This document shows positions 1 to 8,581 of a stretch of DNA of 64,000 nt, piece by piece. Under the pieces are notes generated by a model that saw only the letters and a list, made by a program, of their open reading frames with translations, had not been told where the DNA came from and did not search any database. The stretch is from Methanocella_A sp963792125 (GTDB taxonomy: Archaea > Halobacteriota > Methanocellia > Methanocellales > Methanocellaceae). Position numbers and translations under genes: made by a program. How positions within the stretch are numbered: position 1 is the stretch's first letter; every line of letters begins with the position of its first letter. The stretch spans positions 1 through 64,000 of the forward strand of contig CAWBVA010000004.1 of NCBI GenBank assembly GCA_963792125.1, given 5' to 3'.

Positions 1-14
1 GGCCCGCTCCCTAG

Positions 15-292
15 GAATCTTCAGTCACAGTCAGTGAATCTGCTACCGACAACGTTACGGTCATGATAAAAACCAGAGGCTCTGTAGTGGTCGCCTGTGG
101 CATTACGTTCAAGGATGACAACGGCTCCCGGCAGGTGGTGTGGCATCGATATCATTAGAAGATGCAAAAAAGAATTTATCGAGAACAATTGGCCGGCTTC
201 TAATTGATATAAATGTACCAGATGGCACGAACTACACCGTAAGAGACGTCGATTACAACCATGGCGTCGTATCATATGCTACAGTCTCATAA
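15..292 (+). CDS. C-terminal part of an unrecognised protein, frameshifted
   Basis: Two plus-strand frames join into one protein-like tail. The first reads SVTVSESATDNVTVMIKTRG up to about base 140. The second continues from about base 141 (GGVASISLEDAKKNLSRTIG) to a TAA at 290-292, ending DVDYNHGVVSYATVS. The alternation of short hydrophobic strands and polar turns resembles a secreted beta-sheet protein, but I do not recognise the family. A TAG at 12-14 closes the frame upstream, so either a second frameshift lies near the window edge or the gene starts here. Coding nature is inferred from amino-acid composition only. Confidence 0.4.
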
Positions 293-300
293 CTGCCCAC

Positions 301-621
301 CGATTTTTACTTCCGTATTTTGAGCAGACAGACCAGTAAGCTTTCTCGACTCATATCCGGCCATTTTCATATCTCTTTCACTTTTAAAAAGTAATCAGGG
401 AGGGAGAGTTGCCTATTCTGAAATATATAAACTTTTGTATATAAATTATATAAAATATATTATTACTTATCTTTGTTAATCACTTTGTTTTAACTTGTTT
501 AGCAAAGTTTAATAAAAGTGATAAATTATTTATACTGTTTTTTTTCAAATTGTTTATTCATGGGTTATCGGCCTGATTCGATTTTTGCCGAAAATAAAAT
601 GGATAGGGAGGATTAGAGAAT
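301..621 (+). promoter_or_regulatory. AT-rich leader of fdhA with an inverted repeat and RBS
   Basis: No gene is seen here. The stretch is very AT-rich and carries TATA-like runs near 423-460. An inverted repeat ATCACTTT (479-486) / AAAGTGAT (515-522) encloses a GTTTTAAC/GTTTAG core. GGGAGGA at 606-612 sits 9 bases before a TTG, which decides the fdhA start. The core resembles the GTTAAC-rich boxes upstream of other molybdenum genes in this window. Confidence 0.5.
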
Positions 622-2668
622 TTGAATGAAGTCCCGGAGATTCAGTACGTTCGGACAACCTGCCCATATTGTGGTGTTGGCTGTGGCTTGAACCTTGTAG
701 TCACGGATGGGAAAGCTTGTTCGGGTCGCGCCTATCAGCGAACCCCGATAAATGAAGGAAAGCTCTGTCCAAAAGGCATGACCTGCTGGCAGTTCGTTCA
801 CAGTCCTGATCGGCTGACAAAGCCCCTGATCAAGAAGGATGGCAAGTTTGTCGAGGCATCATGGGATGAAGCCCTTGACCTTGTCGCAACAAATTCAAGA
901 GACTTACGACAATTCGGGCCCGAGGTCTCTGGGCTTCCAGGTCTCCTGCCGAACCGTAATGAGGACTGCTAATCATGCAGAAGTTGGCACGAGTCGCATT
1001 CAAGACAAACAACGTCGACAACTGTGCCCGTATCTGCCACGGCCCTTCGGTAGCAGGTCTCTCGCTCTCCTTCGGTTCCGGAGCGGCCACGAACCCGTTC
1101 GAGGATGTCCTGAACTCCGACCTGATCCTGATGTGGGGATCAAACGCCGTGGAAGCACACCCGCTCGCAGGACGACGTGTGATGCAGGCGAAGCAGAAGG
1201 GTATCCCAATCATTGTCGTTGACCCCGGTACAGTCCGACGGCAAGGCTGGCTGATACTGGGTGCGGTTCAACCCGTCTACTCACATTGCACTTGATCAAC
1301 TCGATGATGTACTGGATCATCAAGGAGGGCAAGCAGGATAAGAAGTTCATCGAAGAAGCGGACCAAGGGCTTCGAGGACCTCAAGAAGACGGTTGAAAAG
1401 TACGCCGATGCAGAAGCACATCACGGCGTCCCACTCGAAGGTAAAAGAGTGGCATTCAAGTATGCTGATGCCAAGAACGCAGTCATCATCTACTGTCTTG
1501 GTATCACCGAACTCACGACCGGTACTGATAACGTCCGTTCGCTGGGTAACCTTTCAATGCTCTGTGGCAACATCGGGCGGCCGGGAGTCGGTGTGAACCC
1601 ACTGCGTGGACAGAACAACGTGCAGGGTGCCTGTGACATGGGCGCATACCCGAACGTCTACTCCGGATACCAGAAGTGCGAGGTGGCGGACAACCGGGCA
1701 AAGATGGAGAAGGCCTGGGGCGTTACCGGAGCTTCCGGACTGGTATGGCGTAACCCTGACTGAGCAGATCACCCAGTGCGGAAACCCGATCAAGGCCATG
1801 TACATCCTCGGTCTGAACCCCGTTGTCACCTACCCTGACTCAGACCATGTAAAGAGATCGCTCGATAAACTCGACTTCCTCGTAATCCAGGACATCTTCT
1901 GGACCGAGAGCTGCCAGTATGCTGATGTCATTTTGCCAGGCGCCTGTTTGCAGAGAAGGACGGAACCTTACCAGCGGCGAGCGGCGCATCAACCGCGTCA
2001 GAAGGCAGTCGAGCCTCCTGGAAAAGCCAAGGACTGGCTGGAGATCTTCGTCATGCTGGCTAAGAAGATGGGCCTGAACGGGTTTGACTTCCGATCGGCG
2101 AAGGACGTCTGGGACGACATGCGGGCGTGCACACCAACCATGTTCGGGGCACCTACGAAAAGCTGGAAAAGCCGGAGTCCATGCCTGGCCCTGCCCGACG
2201 ATCGAGCACCCGGGAACCCCCATCCTGCACAAGGAGAAGTTCTGCTACCCCCGATGGACTGGGCACGTTCTTCGGGCTGGAATACCGCCCACCAGCAGAG
2301 GTGGCTGATGCGGCATACCCGTTCACGCTCATGACCGGGCGGCTGATCTTCCACTACCACGCAGGACCCAGACCGGCCGGTGCCCGGACCTGGACCGGGA
2401 GGTGCCCGAAGGCTTCGTGCAGATCAATACGGAGGATGCCATGAGACTGGGCATTAAAAACGGCGAGAGGATTATGCTGCGCAGGCAGGCGCGGCGAGGT
2501 CTCTCCGCTCGCCAAAGTGACCAGCGAGGTCGCGCCAGGCGTCCTGTATATGACCATGCACTTCGGCCCTTGCTCGGTCAACCTGCTCACCAATACGGCG
2601 CTGGACCCGATGTCAAAGATGCCGGAGCTGAAGCACTGCGCGGTGGCGGTCGAAAGATCAAGGCCTGA
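622..2668 (+). CDS. fdhA: Formate dehydrogenase alpha subunit, multiply frameshifted
   Basis: This is the catalytic subunit that oxidises formate to CO2, with a bis-molybdopterin metal centre and one [4Fe-4S] cluster; in methanogens electrons pass to F420 through FdhB. The start is TTG 622 behind a good RBS. The N-terminus shows the cluster motif CPYCGVGC and later CPKG. The metal-ligand region reads NCARICHGPSVAGL, so the ligand is Cys, not selenocysteine. Nucleotide-binding (MWGSNAVEAHP) and C-terminal molybdopterin-binding segments follow. The total span fits about 680 residues, the usual length. At least six frame changes (for example near 972, 1295, 1440, 1760, 2200 and 2500) break it. 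No fdhB follows. Either the gene is a pseudogene or the sequence has indel errors; the preserved full length favours errors. Confidence 0.85.
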
Positions 2669-2713
2669 TGATGGCGGGTCACCCCGCCATCAATTTTTAC
2701 ACAGGTATTGAAA

Positions 2714-2947
2714 ATGTCACCCAACGGCATCATCTTCCTGTCCGATGTGGCATCGTCCGTGGCAGAGCTGGCCATTCTCCCGCCGTCTCACCTGGCCTGT
2801 TACGACAGCACGGTGTTGCCGGGGGGCATGAAAAAATTGCGTGAAGAGCCGATGGTCATGGAACAGGAGAAAATTTTATCCAGGACGTTGCATGTGCTGG
2901 CCCGGACAAAGCTTTGCCAGGACCTGATCCGGGCGGCATACCGATGA
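2714..2947 (+). CDS. Hypothetical protein downstream of fdhA
   Basis: A 77-residue frame starts at ATG 2714 (MSPNGIIFLSDVASSVAELA) and ends in a TGA that overlaps the next start by 4 bases (ATGA). I do not recognise it. The C-terminal half is charged and helical-looking (KILSRTLHVLARTKLCQDLI). It lies 45 bases after the fdhA stop in the same direction, so it could belong to the formate operon. The stop-start overlap supports real translation, but there is no homology evidence. Confidence 0.4.
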   Translation: MSPNGIIFLSDVASSVAELAILPPSHLACYDSTVLPGGMKKLREEPMVMEQEKILSRTLHVLARTKLCQDLIRAAYR

Positions 2948-3072
2948 ATGAAGCATTCAGGGAAGCCCACACACTGCGTGAAAACTTCCAGAAGTACCTG
3001 CCCGTGCTGCAAACGATGCCCTCATGGCAATTGATCGAGCTGCCCATCCCCGTTAAAAGGAAAAGAAAATGA
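2944..3072 (+). CDS. Small hypothetical protein, translationally coupled
   Basis: A 42-residue frame (MNEAFREAHTLRENFQKYLP ... PVKRKRK) begins inside the stop of the preceding frame. It is amphipathic at the N-terminus and ends in a basic tail. The ATGA overlap is a typical coupling signal. No family is recognised and a chance frame is possible. Confidence 0.35.
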   Translation: MNEAFREAHTLRENFQKYLPVLQTMPSWQLIELPIPVKRKRK

Positions 3073-3258
3073 CCGGAATTTAACAAAACCGCCTGGATAA
3101 TAACCACCACAATCCCATGATTTCCAGAGATCAAATTCCCTTTTTTCTAAAAAGTTCCCATCACACCAGCCACTATACAATTCAGTATACGCCTGGTGCT
3201 AAAAAGAGTAAATATCTATAAACTGAACTGCTCGCCCTTCGTCGTCACCGGATCGAAG

Positions 3259-4404
3259 TTATCCCCCGGACGCGATGCACTCGATCTGCGTGGGCCCGCT
3301 CCGTGGAATCTTCAGTGTCGCCTCTACCGTTCTTCCCTCTCCCGAGGGTATGTCGCCAACGTTGATCTCTGTGGCGAACGGCCACACCTGGTCTTCGCCA
3401 TAGCTCAACGCAAGAGCGGCAAAGTAAACGGAAACATTCTGCGCTGCCTGCGCCCCGTCATTCGCCACGTTGCAGCGGACATGGTAATAGACATAAAGGT
3501 CATCGGAGCTTTCCTGGCTCGCTGTCATGTTCAGCTCGATCCCGGTCGCTCCTTGCATGGTGAAAACCGTGGCTGACACGTTGCGGTACTACCTCGGGGA
3601 TAACCCCAAGACCCCGGAGAGGAGACATCGATTCGAGGTAATAGTACCGGGCACCGTTGTACTGCGTAATACCTGCCCGGGAGGTCTTCGTTGCTCAGCA
3701 GCCCGACCGCCATGTGCCCCGGGAACCCGAGAAGCACTGTGCTATACCCCATCAGGTCGAGGAGGTTGGCCGCCAGGATGGACGCGTCCTCGCTGTCCCC
3801 GCCGCCGTCGATAAGCGTTTCCAGCGGGTACTTCGGGTAGTCGTCGTATGCGGCCGTAGTGTCGAGCGACGCGTTGGGCAGCGACTGCAGGAAGCCAGTC
3901 ACAGCCATGGCCGAGCGGTTCTCGCTCAGTTCCCCGCTATCCACGACGACGTCCATCAGCCGGTTGGTCAGCTCGATGAAGTATATTCGCTCGTCGTCTA
4001 GATCTTATACCCTGCATAGTCCGACCCGCGGGTGTGCGGCCTGCTCTTGTACAGGTCGTAGTCGCTCTTGAGCAAGCCGATATAGGCTGAGTCGGCCTGG
4101 TTGTTGAAGGTCCACTCGTACATCCGGACGACCTCTTCAGGCGCGATTGTCGGTTCAGGCGTCGGCGCGGCGTCGGCGTCGGCGTCGGAAGCAATGTCGG
4201 CGTCACAGCGGGCGTCTGTGTGGCCGCAGGAGTCGGCGTGACGGCGGGCTGCGGAGAGGGTGTCGGAGTGACTGTCCCCTGGCCATCTCCGCCAGAAAGG
4301 GGACTGGTACATCCCTCGAGCGCGACCGCGAGGGTCACTGTGATCAGTACGACTGCTATGCAGCCGGCAATATGTCCTGCCTGCAAAATCGGCTTCCGAC
4401 TCAT
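3259..4404 (-). CDS. Lipoprotein with transglutaminase-like domain, frameshifted
   Basis: The N-terminus is a lipoprotein signal (MSRKPILQAGHIAGCIAVVL ... LEGCTS), followed by a long Thr-Pro-rich spacer, a helical segment (EEVVRMYEWTFNNQADSAYI), and a papain-like transglutaminase core. The core reads GGGDSEDASILAANLLDLMG then FPGHMAVGL. In catalytic transglutaminase-like proteins the GGDC motif supplies Cys; here the position is Ser, while the His of GHMAVG is present. A C-terminal beta-sandwich of about 100 residues follows. Frameshifts occur near 4150, 4010 and 3570. It is probably anchored outside the cell; whether it has any enzymatic activity is unclear. Its start abuts the next gene's ATG on the other strand. 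Confidence 0.65.
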
Positions 4405-5271
4405 ATGTAGTTCCGGGCGGCCATTCCTTGTATACTTACCGGACTGGCCGACCCCGGGTGCCCGTTCAACTGCGTTTACTGCTACACCCGGGGCAGCAAG
4501 TACGGGGAAAGGGTGCCGGCGGGGCTTTCAATCAAGGCGAACGCCCCGGAACTGCTGAAAAGGCAGCTCAGTAAAAGGGCGGAGAAAAAGGAGTACGGAA
4601 TCATCGCCATTGGCTCCTCGACTGATCCGTACATGCCGCAGGAGGAAGAGTACCGGCTGACCCGGAGCCTTCTGGAGATCATCCTCAGGTACCGGTTCCC
4701 TGTCGAGGTGATCACGAAGTCGACCCTCGTAACCCGGGACCTTGACTTGCTAAAGAAGATCGACGAAGCGGCAATCCTGCCGCCCGACCTGTCCGGGAGG
4801 CTGGGCCATGGCGCCATTGCCGCGTTTTCGCTCTCCACGGTCGACGAAGCGCAGGCCGGTGTCTTCGAGCCGGGCGCGCCCTCGCCGCTGAGGCGGCTGG
4901 AGACAATGCGCGAATGCAAGGACTCCGGGGTGATGGTCGGGGTGAACTTTATCCCGGTGCTGCCGTTCCTGTCGGACGACAGCGCGAGCGTCGACCGGAT
5001 GATCGGAGAGGCGAAAGAATACGGGGCGGACTATGTGCTCCTCGGCGGGCTGACATTGTTCGGTGAGAATCCGGGGGACTGCAAAGTCAGGTATTACGAG
5101 ACGCTTGAAAAACACTATCCCGCGCTCGTGGAGAAGTACCGGAGCCTGTTCGGGACCTATTCAGGCCCACCGAGGGCATACCAGGACCGGCTGGAAGAAA
5201 TGGCGAAAAAGGCATGTGACCGCCACAGGATAACATATGGCATCATGCCACCGGATGTCCGCCCGATATGA
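4405..5271 (+). CDS. Radical SAM protein, SplB-like
   Basis: The frame carries the radical SAM cluster motif in CPFNCVYC (C-x3-C-x2-C) near residue 20, then GSSTDPYMPQEEEY and an EVITKSTLVTRDLDLL segment typical of the COG1533 SplB-related group. The C-terminus (KKACDRHRITYGIMPPDVRP) is also of that type. The real photolyase context is absent, so the substrate is unknown. An ATG at 4405 is followed at once by TAG; the coding frame is otherwise open from 4411. Either the second codon is a sequence error or an unusual start around 4423 is used. It ends just before a strong hairpin terminator. Confidence 0.75.
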
Positions 5272-5278
5272 TATTCAG

Positions 5279-5317
5279 AGCCCGTTCCCCGTCAGTGAAA
5301 CGGGCTTTGTTTTTTTC
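5279..5317 (+). terminator. Hairpin and T-tract terminator
   Basis: AGCCCGTT (5279-5286) pairs with AACGGGCT (5299-5306) and is followed by a run of T to 5317. It ends the radical SAM gene. Confidence 0.7.
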
Positions 5318-5332
5318 TAAAAGTAGTTTTTG

Positions 5333-5352
5333 GGTTGGTTGGTTGGTTGGTT
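5333..5352. repeat. GGTT tetranucleotide repeat, five units
   Basis: Five perfect tandem GGTT units lie in the intergenic stretch 5318-5602, which otherwise is AT-rich and holds only promoter-like DNA for the next gene. Confidence 0.85.
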
Positions 5353-5602
5353 GTACAAACATCAATAGTACCAGGGTTTTATAATTACTTCCTGTGTAGA
5401 ATATATTGGACTATATAGAGTCCGGTAATCCCATAATGCACTGCGCAGGAGCTTGTGCAACCGGTAAATATGGCCATCGCTTTTCTCATAATTAATTATT
5501 TGAACCGGCAACCTGTATCATAATAAATCATAACTTAATATATTAATAATATTTATAAACATAAGCAGGCAATGCTATTCTGGGTATTGAGGTTTGTTGA
5601 GC

Positions 5603-5971
5603 ATGAGGGTAGTGGCAGCCTGTCTTGTATTGCTGGCGACGGTGTCGATCATCGCCATTTCGCCGGCCGTTGCACAGTTCGATGTGGGGTTCATGGGCGG
5701 GCCGGTGAACACCGGTATCCCATTCGTCGTGGGGCCTTGCTTTACCGCCGCCGCCCCGTTCTCGCAGGGCACCGCGTTCATGACGGTAGCCAATACCAGC
5801 ACACTGGCCCACGATTTCACGGGCAGCCTGGCAATCGCGTTCACGCCTGATGCAGGACAGGGCGTCGGAAGCTCGTTCGGGTTCCCGCTTGCCCCGACCA
5901 TTGCTCAGACCACGAGCGAGATCGTCACCGCTACGCGATCGTATTTCTTCGCCGACTTCCTGACCAGATAA
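5603..5971 (+). CDS. Small secreted protein of unknown function
   Basis: The 122-residue product begins with a classical signal peptide (MRVVAACLVLLATVSIIAIS, cleavage after AVAQ). The mature part is rich in Gly, Ala, Phe and Thr (FMGGPVNTGIPFVVGPCF, TLAHDFTGSLAIAF) and looks like an extracellular beta-rich protein. I chose ATG 5603 because the signal peptide starts there; GAGG lies about 11 bases upstream. It stands alone between repeat-rich intergenic regions. Family not recognised. Confidence 0.55.
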   Translation: MRVVAACLVLLATVSIIAISPAVAQFDVGFMGGPVNTGIPFVVGPCFTAAAPFSQGTAFMTVANTSTLAHDFTGSLAIAFTPDAGQGVGSSFGFPLAPTIAQTTSEIVTATRSYFFADFLTR

Positions 5972-6070
5972 AAAATTATCCTGTTTTTCGGTTCAGGTTA
6001 GTTACCCGTTACCTGATTGTCAGTTAATGGCAAATGCTGCAGGTTATTTTATTGCTTGCGACTCTGCACA

Positions 6071-6612
6071 GCAAGAATAGTATAAGGCCGCAGAGAACGC
6101 AGAGGGACGCAGAGTACGCGGACTTTATAATTTGACGCTTGCCCATTTCTCAGTAGAAAATGTGGATTCTGCGACCCTATGCGTCTCATGAAAAACATAT
6201 TCAAATCGGCAATCATGGCGGCTGCTCGCGCGCGCGTGCGATTACTCCGGACCAGGCTGGCGACGCATGGTCGGGGCCGTTTTTCGTCATTCATACCTGA
6301 CTAAAAGCCCGGTCATCGATTGACTCCTATGAAAATTTGTTTTTGAAATGAGGCTATGCTCCCAGGGCATCCGGTATGGGGGCCGCCAAGCCGCCAGGAC
6401 GCCAAGGACGCCAAGGACGATAAATGGGCAAAGCTAAGCGAAAACTATAAAATTCTTGGCGTCCTGGCGGCTTGGCGGCTTGGCGGCCCCCATACCGGAT
6501 GCTTTTACAGAGCTTAATCCGACGCATAGCAAGGACAGAGACACATTTTCATAGCATTCACATGCAAACGACCATTTTCACAACCGAGTTCTCTGCGGCC
6601 TTATACTATTCT
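6071..6612. repeat. Nested inverted-repeat element
   Basis: The gene-free stretch 5972-6677 holds a composite palindrome. Outer arms of 25 bp (within 6071-6098 and 6588-6612) match perfectly in inverted orientation and contain the CGCAGAGAA-type unit. They enclose the inner CTTGGCG hairpin at 6367-6502. A CG run (CGCGCGCGCG) lies at 6224-6236 and ATGAAAAACATATTCA at 6188-6203 recurs twice near 40.5-40.9 kb. No protein is supported. Confidence 0.75.
6367..6502. repeat. Long CTTGGCG hairpin element
   Basis: The left arm 6367-6406 is the perfect inverse of the right arm 6455-6502 except for one extra 8-bp CTTGGCGG unit on the right. The arms begin and end with GCATCCGGTATGGGGG / its inverse and are built from CTTGGCG units. 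The same terminal sequence reappears at 44945-44963 where it cuts a gene. Confidence 0.85.
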
Positions 6613-6677
6613 CGTGCACCTTCACCCGATGCAGGGAGACGGCATATACGCACATCTGAAAAAAGGAATAAAAAAGT

Positions 6678-7379
6678 TTAAAATTCCGTCCCTAAACTCT
6701 TGATGCCCATGTCTATCATCCGTCCGCCCGGCAGCGGCAGGCCAAGCATCTTCGCGTAGAGCACGGCCGGCTCAGTGGGATTCTCGTTCAGTATATGTGG
6801 GTAAGGCTCGTTGATCGTAATCGAGTAAGGCTCGCCTCTTGTGATGACAGAAGCGGCTGCCACATGCTCGGGCAGGAGTGACTCCCACTGGTCCTCGGCT
6901 TCCTCGGCTTCCCCGGATTCCCCGGATTCCCCGTCCCCGTCGGCATCAGCTTCAGTGTCCGATGCCCGGAAACCCCATCCGGTGGCATTTTTATCTTCTT
7001 CTTTTGTATCGTTGTCGGCTGGAAGCGTCTCGTTGCGGGCTGGAAGCGTCTCGTTGCGGGCGGTAACGTTCGCGGATACGTTTTGCCCGACCCTCGCGTT
7101 TCTTATCGCGCTGTTGATTACCTCAGGCTTCATCAGCGAGACATCCCCGTTGCCGATGCCCAGGTTTCCGACGCCCCGGGTGCCGTTCCATGCGACGACC
7201 ATCTGGACGCTGGTCCCGTTGACGTCGTAGCCGACAGGCTCGGTCGGCCTTGTGTTCCGATCTGCAAAAGTGGCAAAGTCGGCGCGTGCGCAGGCTACGT
7301 CTGCACAAAGATTGACGGACAACGCCAGGAAGAATCCCGTAAGTATGAAAAGGGCTACTGTCCCCGTTAATGTCTTCAT
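6678..7379 (-). CDS. Secreted acidic protein of unknown function
   Basis: A 233-residue protein starts with a signal peptide (MKTLTGTVALFILTGFFLAL). The central part has a short duplicated ARNETLP motif, many N-glycosylation sites (NVSANVTA, NETLP), and a low-complexity acidic stretch (EADADGDGESGESGEAEEAE) at about residues 135-165. The C-terminus (SITINEPYPHILNENPTEPA ... LPLPGGRMIDMGIKSLG) seems folded. No known family. It is likely a surface protein; the acidic linker may separate two domains. Its start codon is followed upstream by 350 bases of intergenic DNA. Confidence 0.6.
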   Translation of the reverse strand: MKTLTGTVALFILTGFFLALSVNLCADVACARADFATFADRNTRPTEPVGYDVNGTSVQMVVAWNGTRGVGNLGIGNGDVSLMKPEVINSAIRNARVGQNVSANVTARNETLPARNETLPADNDTKEEDKNATGWGFRASDTEADADGDGESGESGEAEEAEDQWESLLPEHVAAASVITRGEPYSITINEPYPHILNENPTEPAVLYAKMLGLPLPGGRMIDMGIKSLGTEF

Positions 7380-7639
7380 TTACCCCCCTCTGACATGAGG
7401 TACTTGCATTTCCGGGAGTTTATGCCTGCATGCCGTTATAAACGTTGAAAAACCGCATGGCCAGAAATTTTAACAGCCATAGATACAAGTGTCGCTCTTA
7501 AAAGTTACGAGGCCGTTGAGAACCGGTAAGAAAATGAAAAAGTAAAGGTCAGAACTCCTCGACCAGGGTATGCACGCTCACATCCCTGCCGGCGTTCGCA
7601 GTCGAAGCACAGTTACTCCAGCCTTCACACTAATCAGTT

Positions 7640-7680
7640 GTGTGTTTAACATAAATATTAAACTATGTTTAATTGTATAG
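7640..7680 (+). promoter_or_regulatory. Repeated GTTTAA boxes before the TrmO-FmdE gene
   Basis: The gene-free stretch 7380-7729 ends in three GTTTAA-type half sites (TGTTTAAC about 7643, TATTAAAC about 7656, TGTTTAAT about 7666) followed by AT-rich DNA. They resemble boxes upstream of the other molybdenum/formate genes. The rest of the stretch shows no gene. Confidence 0.4.
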
Positions 7681-7729
7681 TAAAATATATGATAGACCGG
7701 GCCTAAGTAGTGGTATCGGGTGTATCGTC

Positions 7730-8560
7730 ATGGCGCTGGATCAGGTGAGGCTCAGGCAGATCGGCATCGTCCGCTCGGACATCAAAGCCAGAGAGGACAT
7801 GCCGCTGCAAGGTGTCGATGCCACGATCGAGGTCTTCCCGGAGTACGAGAAAGCGCTGGAAGGCCTGGACGGGCACTCCCATGTGTTCATACTCTGCTGG
7901 CTCCACGAGGCCGAACGCGATCTCCTCATGGTCAGGCCGCGAAAATTCTCTCCTGAACTGCCGGAACGCGGTGTCTTCTCGGTCCGATCGCCCGTCAGGC
8001 CTAATCCCATATCGCTGACTCCTTCGGAGCTTATCAGCCGGGACGGGCGGCTCATGCGGGTGGCTAACTTCGATGTCATCGACGGCACGCCTGTAATCGA
8101 CATCAAGCCATACGAGCCAGGATGGGACTGTATCTTTTCCGCGAAAGACCACGACAGGACAGAGAAACAGCGCCGGATGCTGCCCGGCGAGATCAGGGAG
8201 GACCTGCTGCGCGAGGCCGTCAATTACCACGGCGAACGCTGTACAGGCCTGGCGCTGGCGGTGCGCATGGCCATGTTCGCCGGCCAGAAGCTGGGCTGCG
8301 ACCTGCGGCGGGACGAGGTCTGTCTCCTCATCGGGAAGCACCACTGCATATCGGACAGCCTGATCGGCATTACCGGAGCACGTCTGGGCAATAATCGCCT
8401 GTACTATAACCTGAACCCTAAAGTAACCCGGTACAAGGACTCGTACTCGATATACAACGCCGACAAGACCATCGTGTTCCGGCTGCGGCGGTTCATGAAG
8501 GATTTTGACAGCATTCTGGACTGCAAGATCACTGACCTCTTTGATATCGAGGTCTTATGA
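7730..8560 (+). CDS. TrmO-FmdE domain fusion protein
   Basis: The first 140 residues are a TsaA/TrmO (UPF0066) domain: LRQIGIVRSDIK, a central HSHVFILCWLHEAERD segment, then GVFSVRSPVRPNPISLTPSE. TrmO methylates the N6-threonylcarbamoyl group of tRNA A37 with AdoMet. The second half has the FmdE signature (YHGERCTGLALAVRMAM, then LLIGKHHCISDSLIGITGAR), the domain of formylmethanofuran dehydrogenase subunit E with potential metal-binding Cys/His. The start is ATG 7730. It heads a three-gene operon with the flavodoxin-ferredoxin gene 21 bases on. The fusion suggests a role other than plain tRNA modification, perhaps metal or cofactor handling; that is inference. Confidence 0.8.
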   Translation: MALDQVRLRQIGIVRSDIKAREDMPLQGVDATIEVFPEYEKALEGLDGHSHVFILCWLHEAERDLLMVRPRKFSPELPERGVFSVRSPVRPNPISLTPSELISRDGRLMRVANFDVIDGTPVIDIKPYEPGWDCIFSAKDHDRTEKQRRMLPGEIREDLLREAVNYHGERCTGLALAVRMAMFAGQKLGCDLRRDEVCLLIGKHHCISDSLIGITGARLGNNRLYYNLNPKVTRYKDSYSIYNADKTIVFRLRRFMKDFDSILDCKITDLFDIEVL

Positions 8561-8581
8561 AATACCATTCATGAGGACAGT

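Noticed and set aside
975..1295. A possible selenocysteine (TGA) in fdhA or fmdB
   Set aside because: The ligand positions read TGC in ICHGP in both genes; the stops arise from frameshifts elsewhere.
2087..2360. Separate small genes within fdhA
   Set aside because: These frames are segments or shadows of the frameshifted fdhA.
7703..8344. Long minus-strand frame over the TrmO-FmdE gene
   Set aside because: No family motif, and the plus-strand protein is clearly homologous to two known domains.
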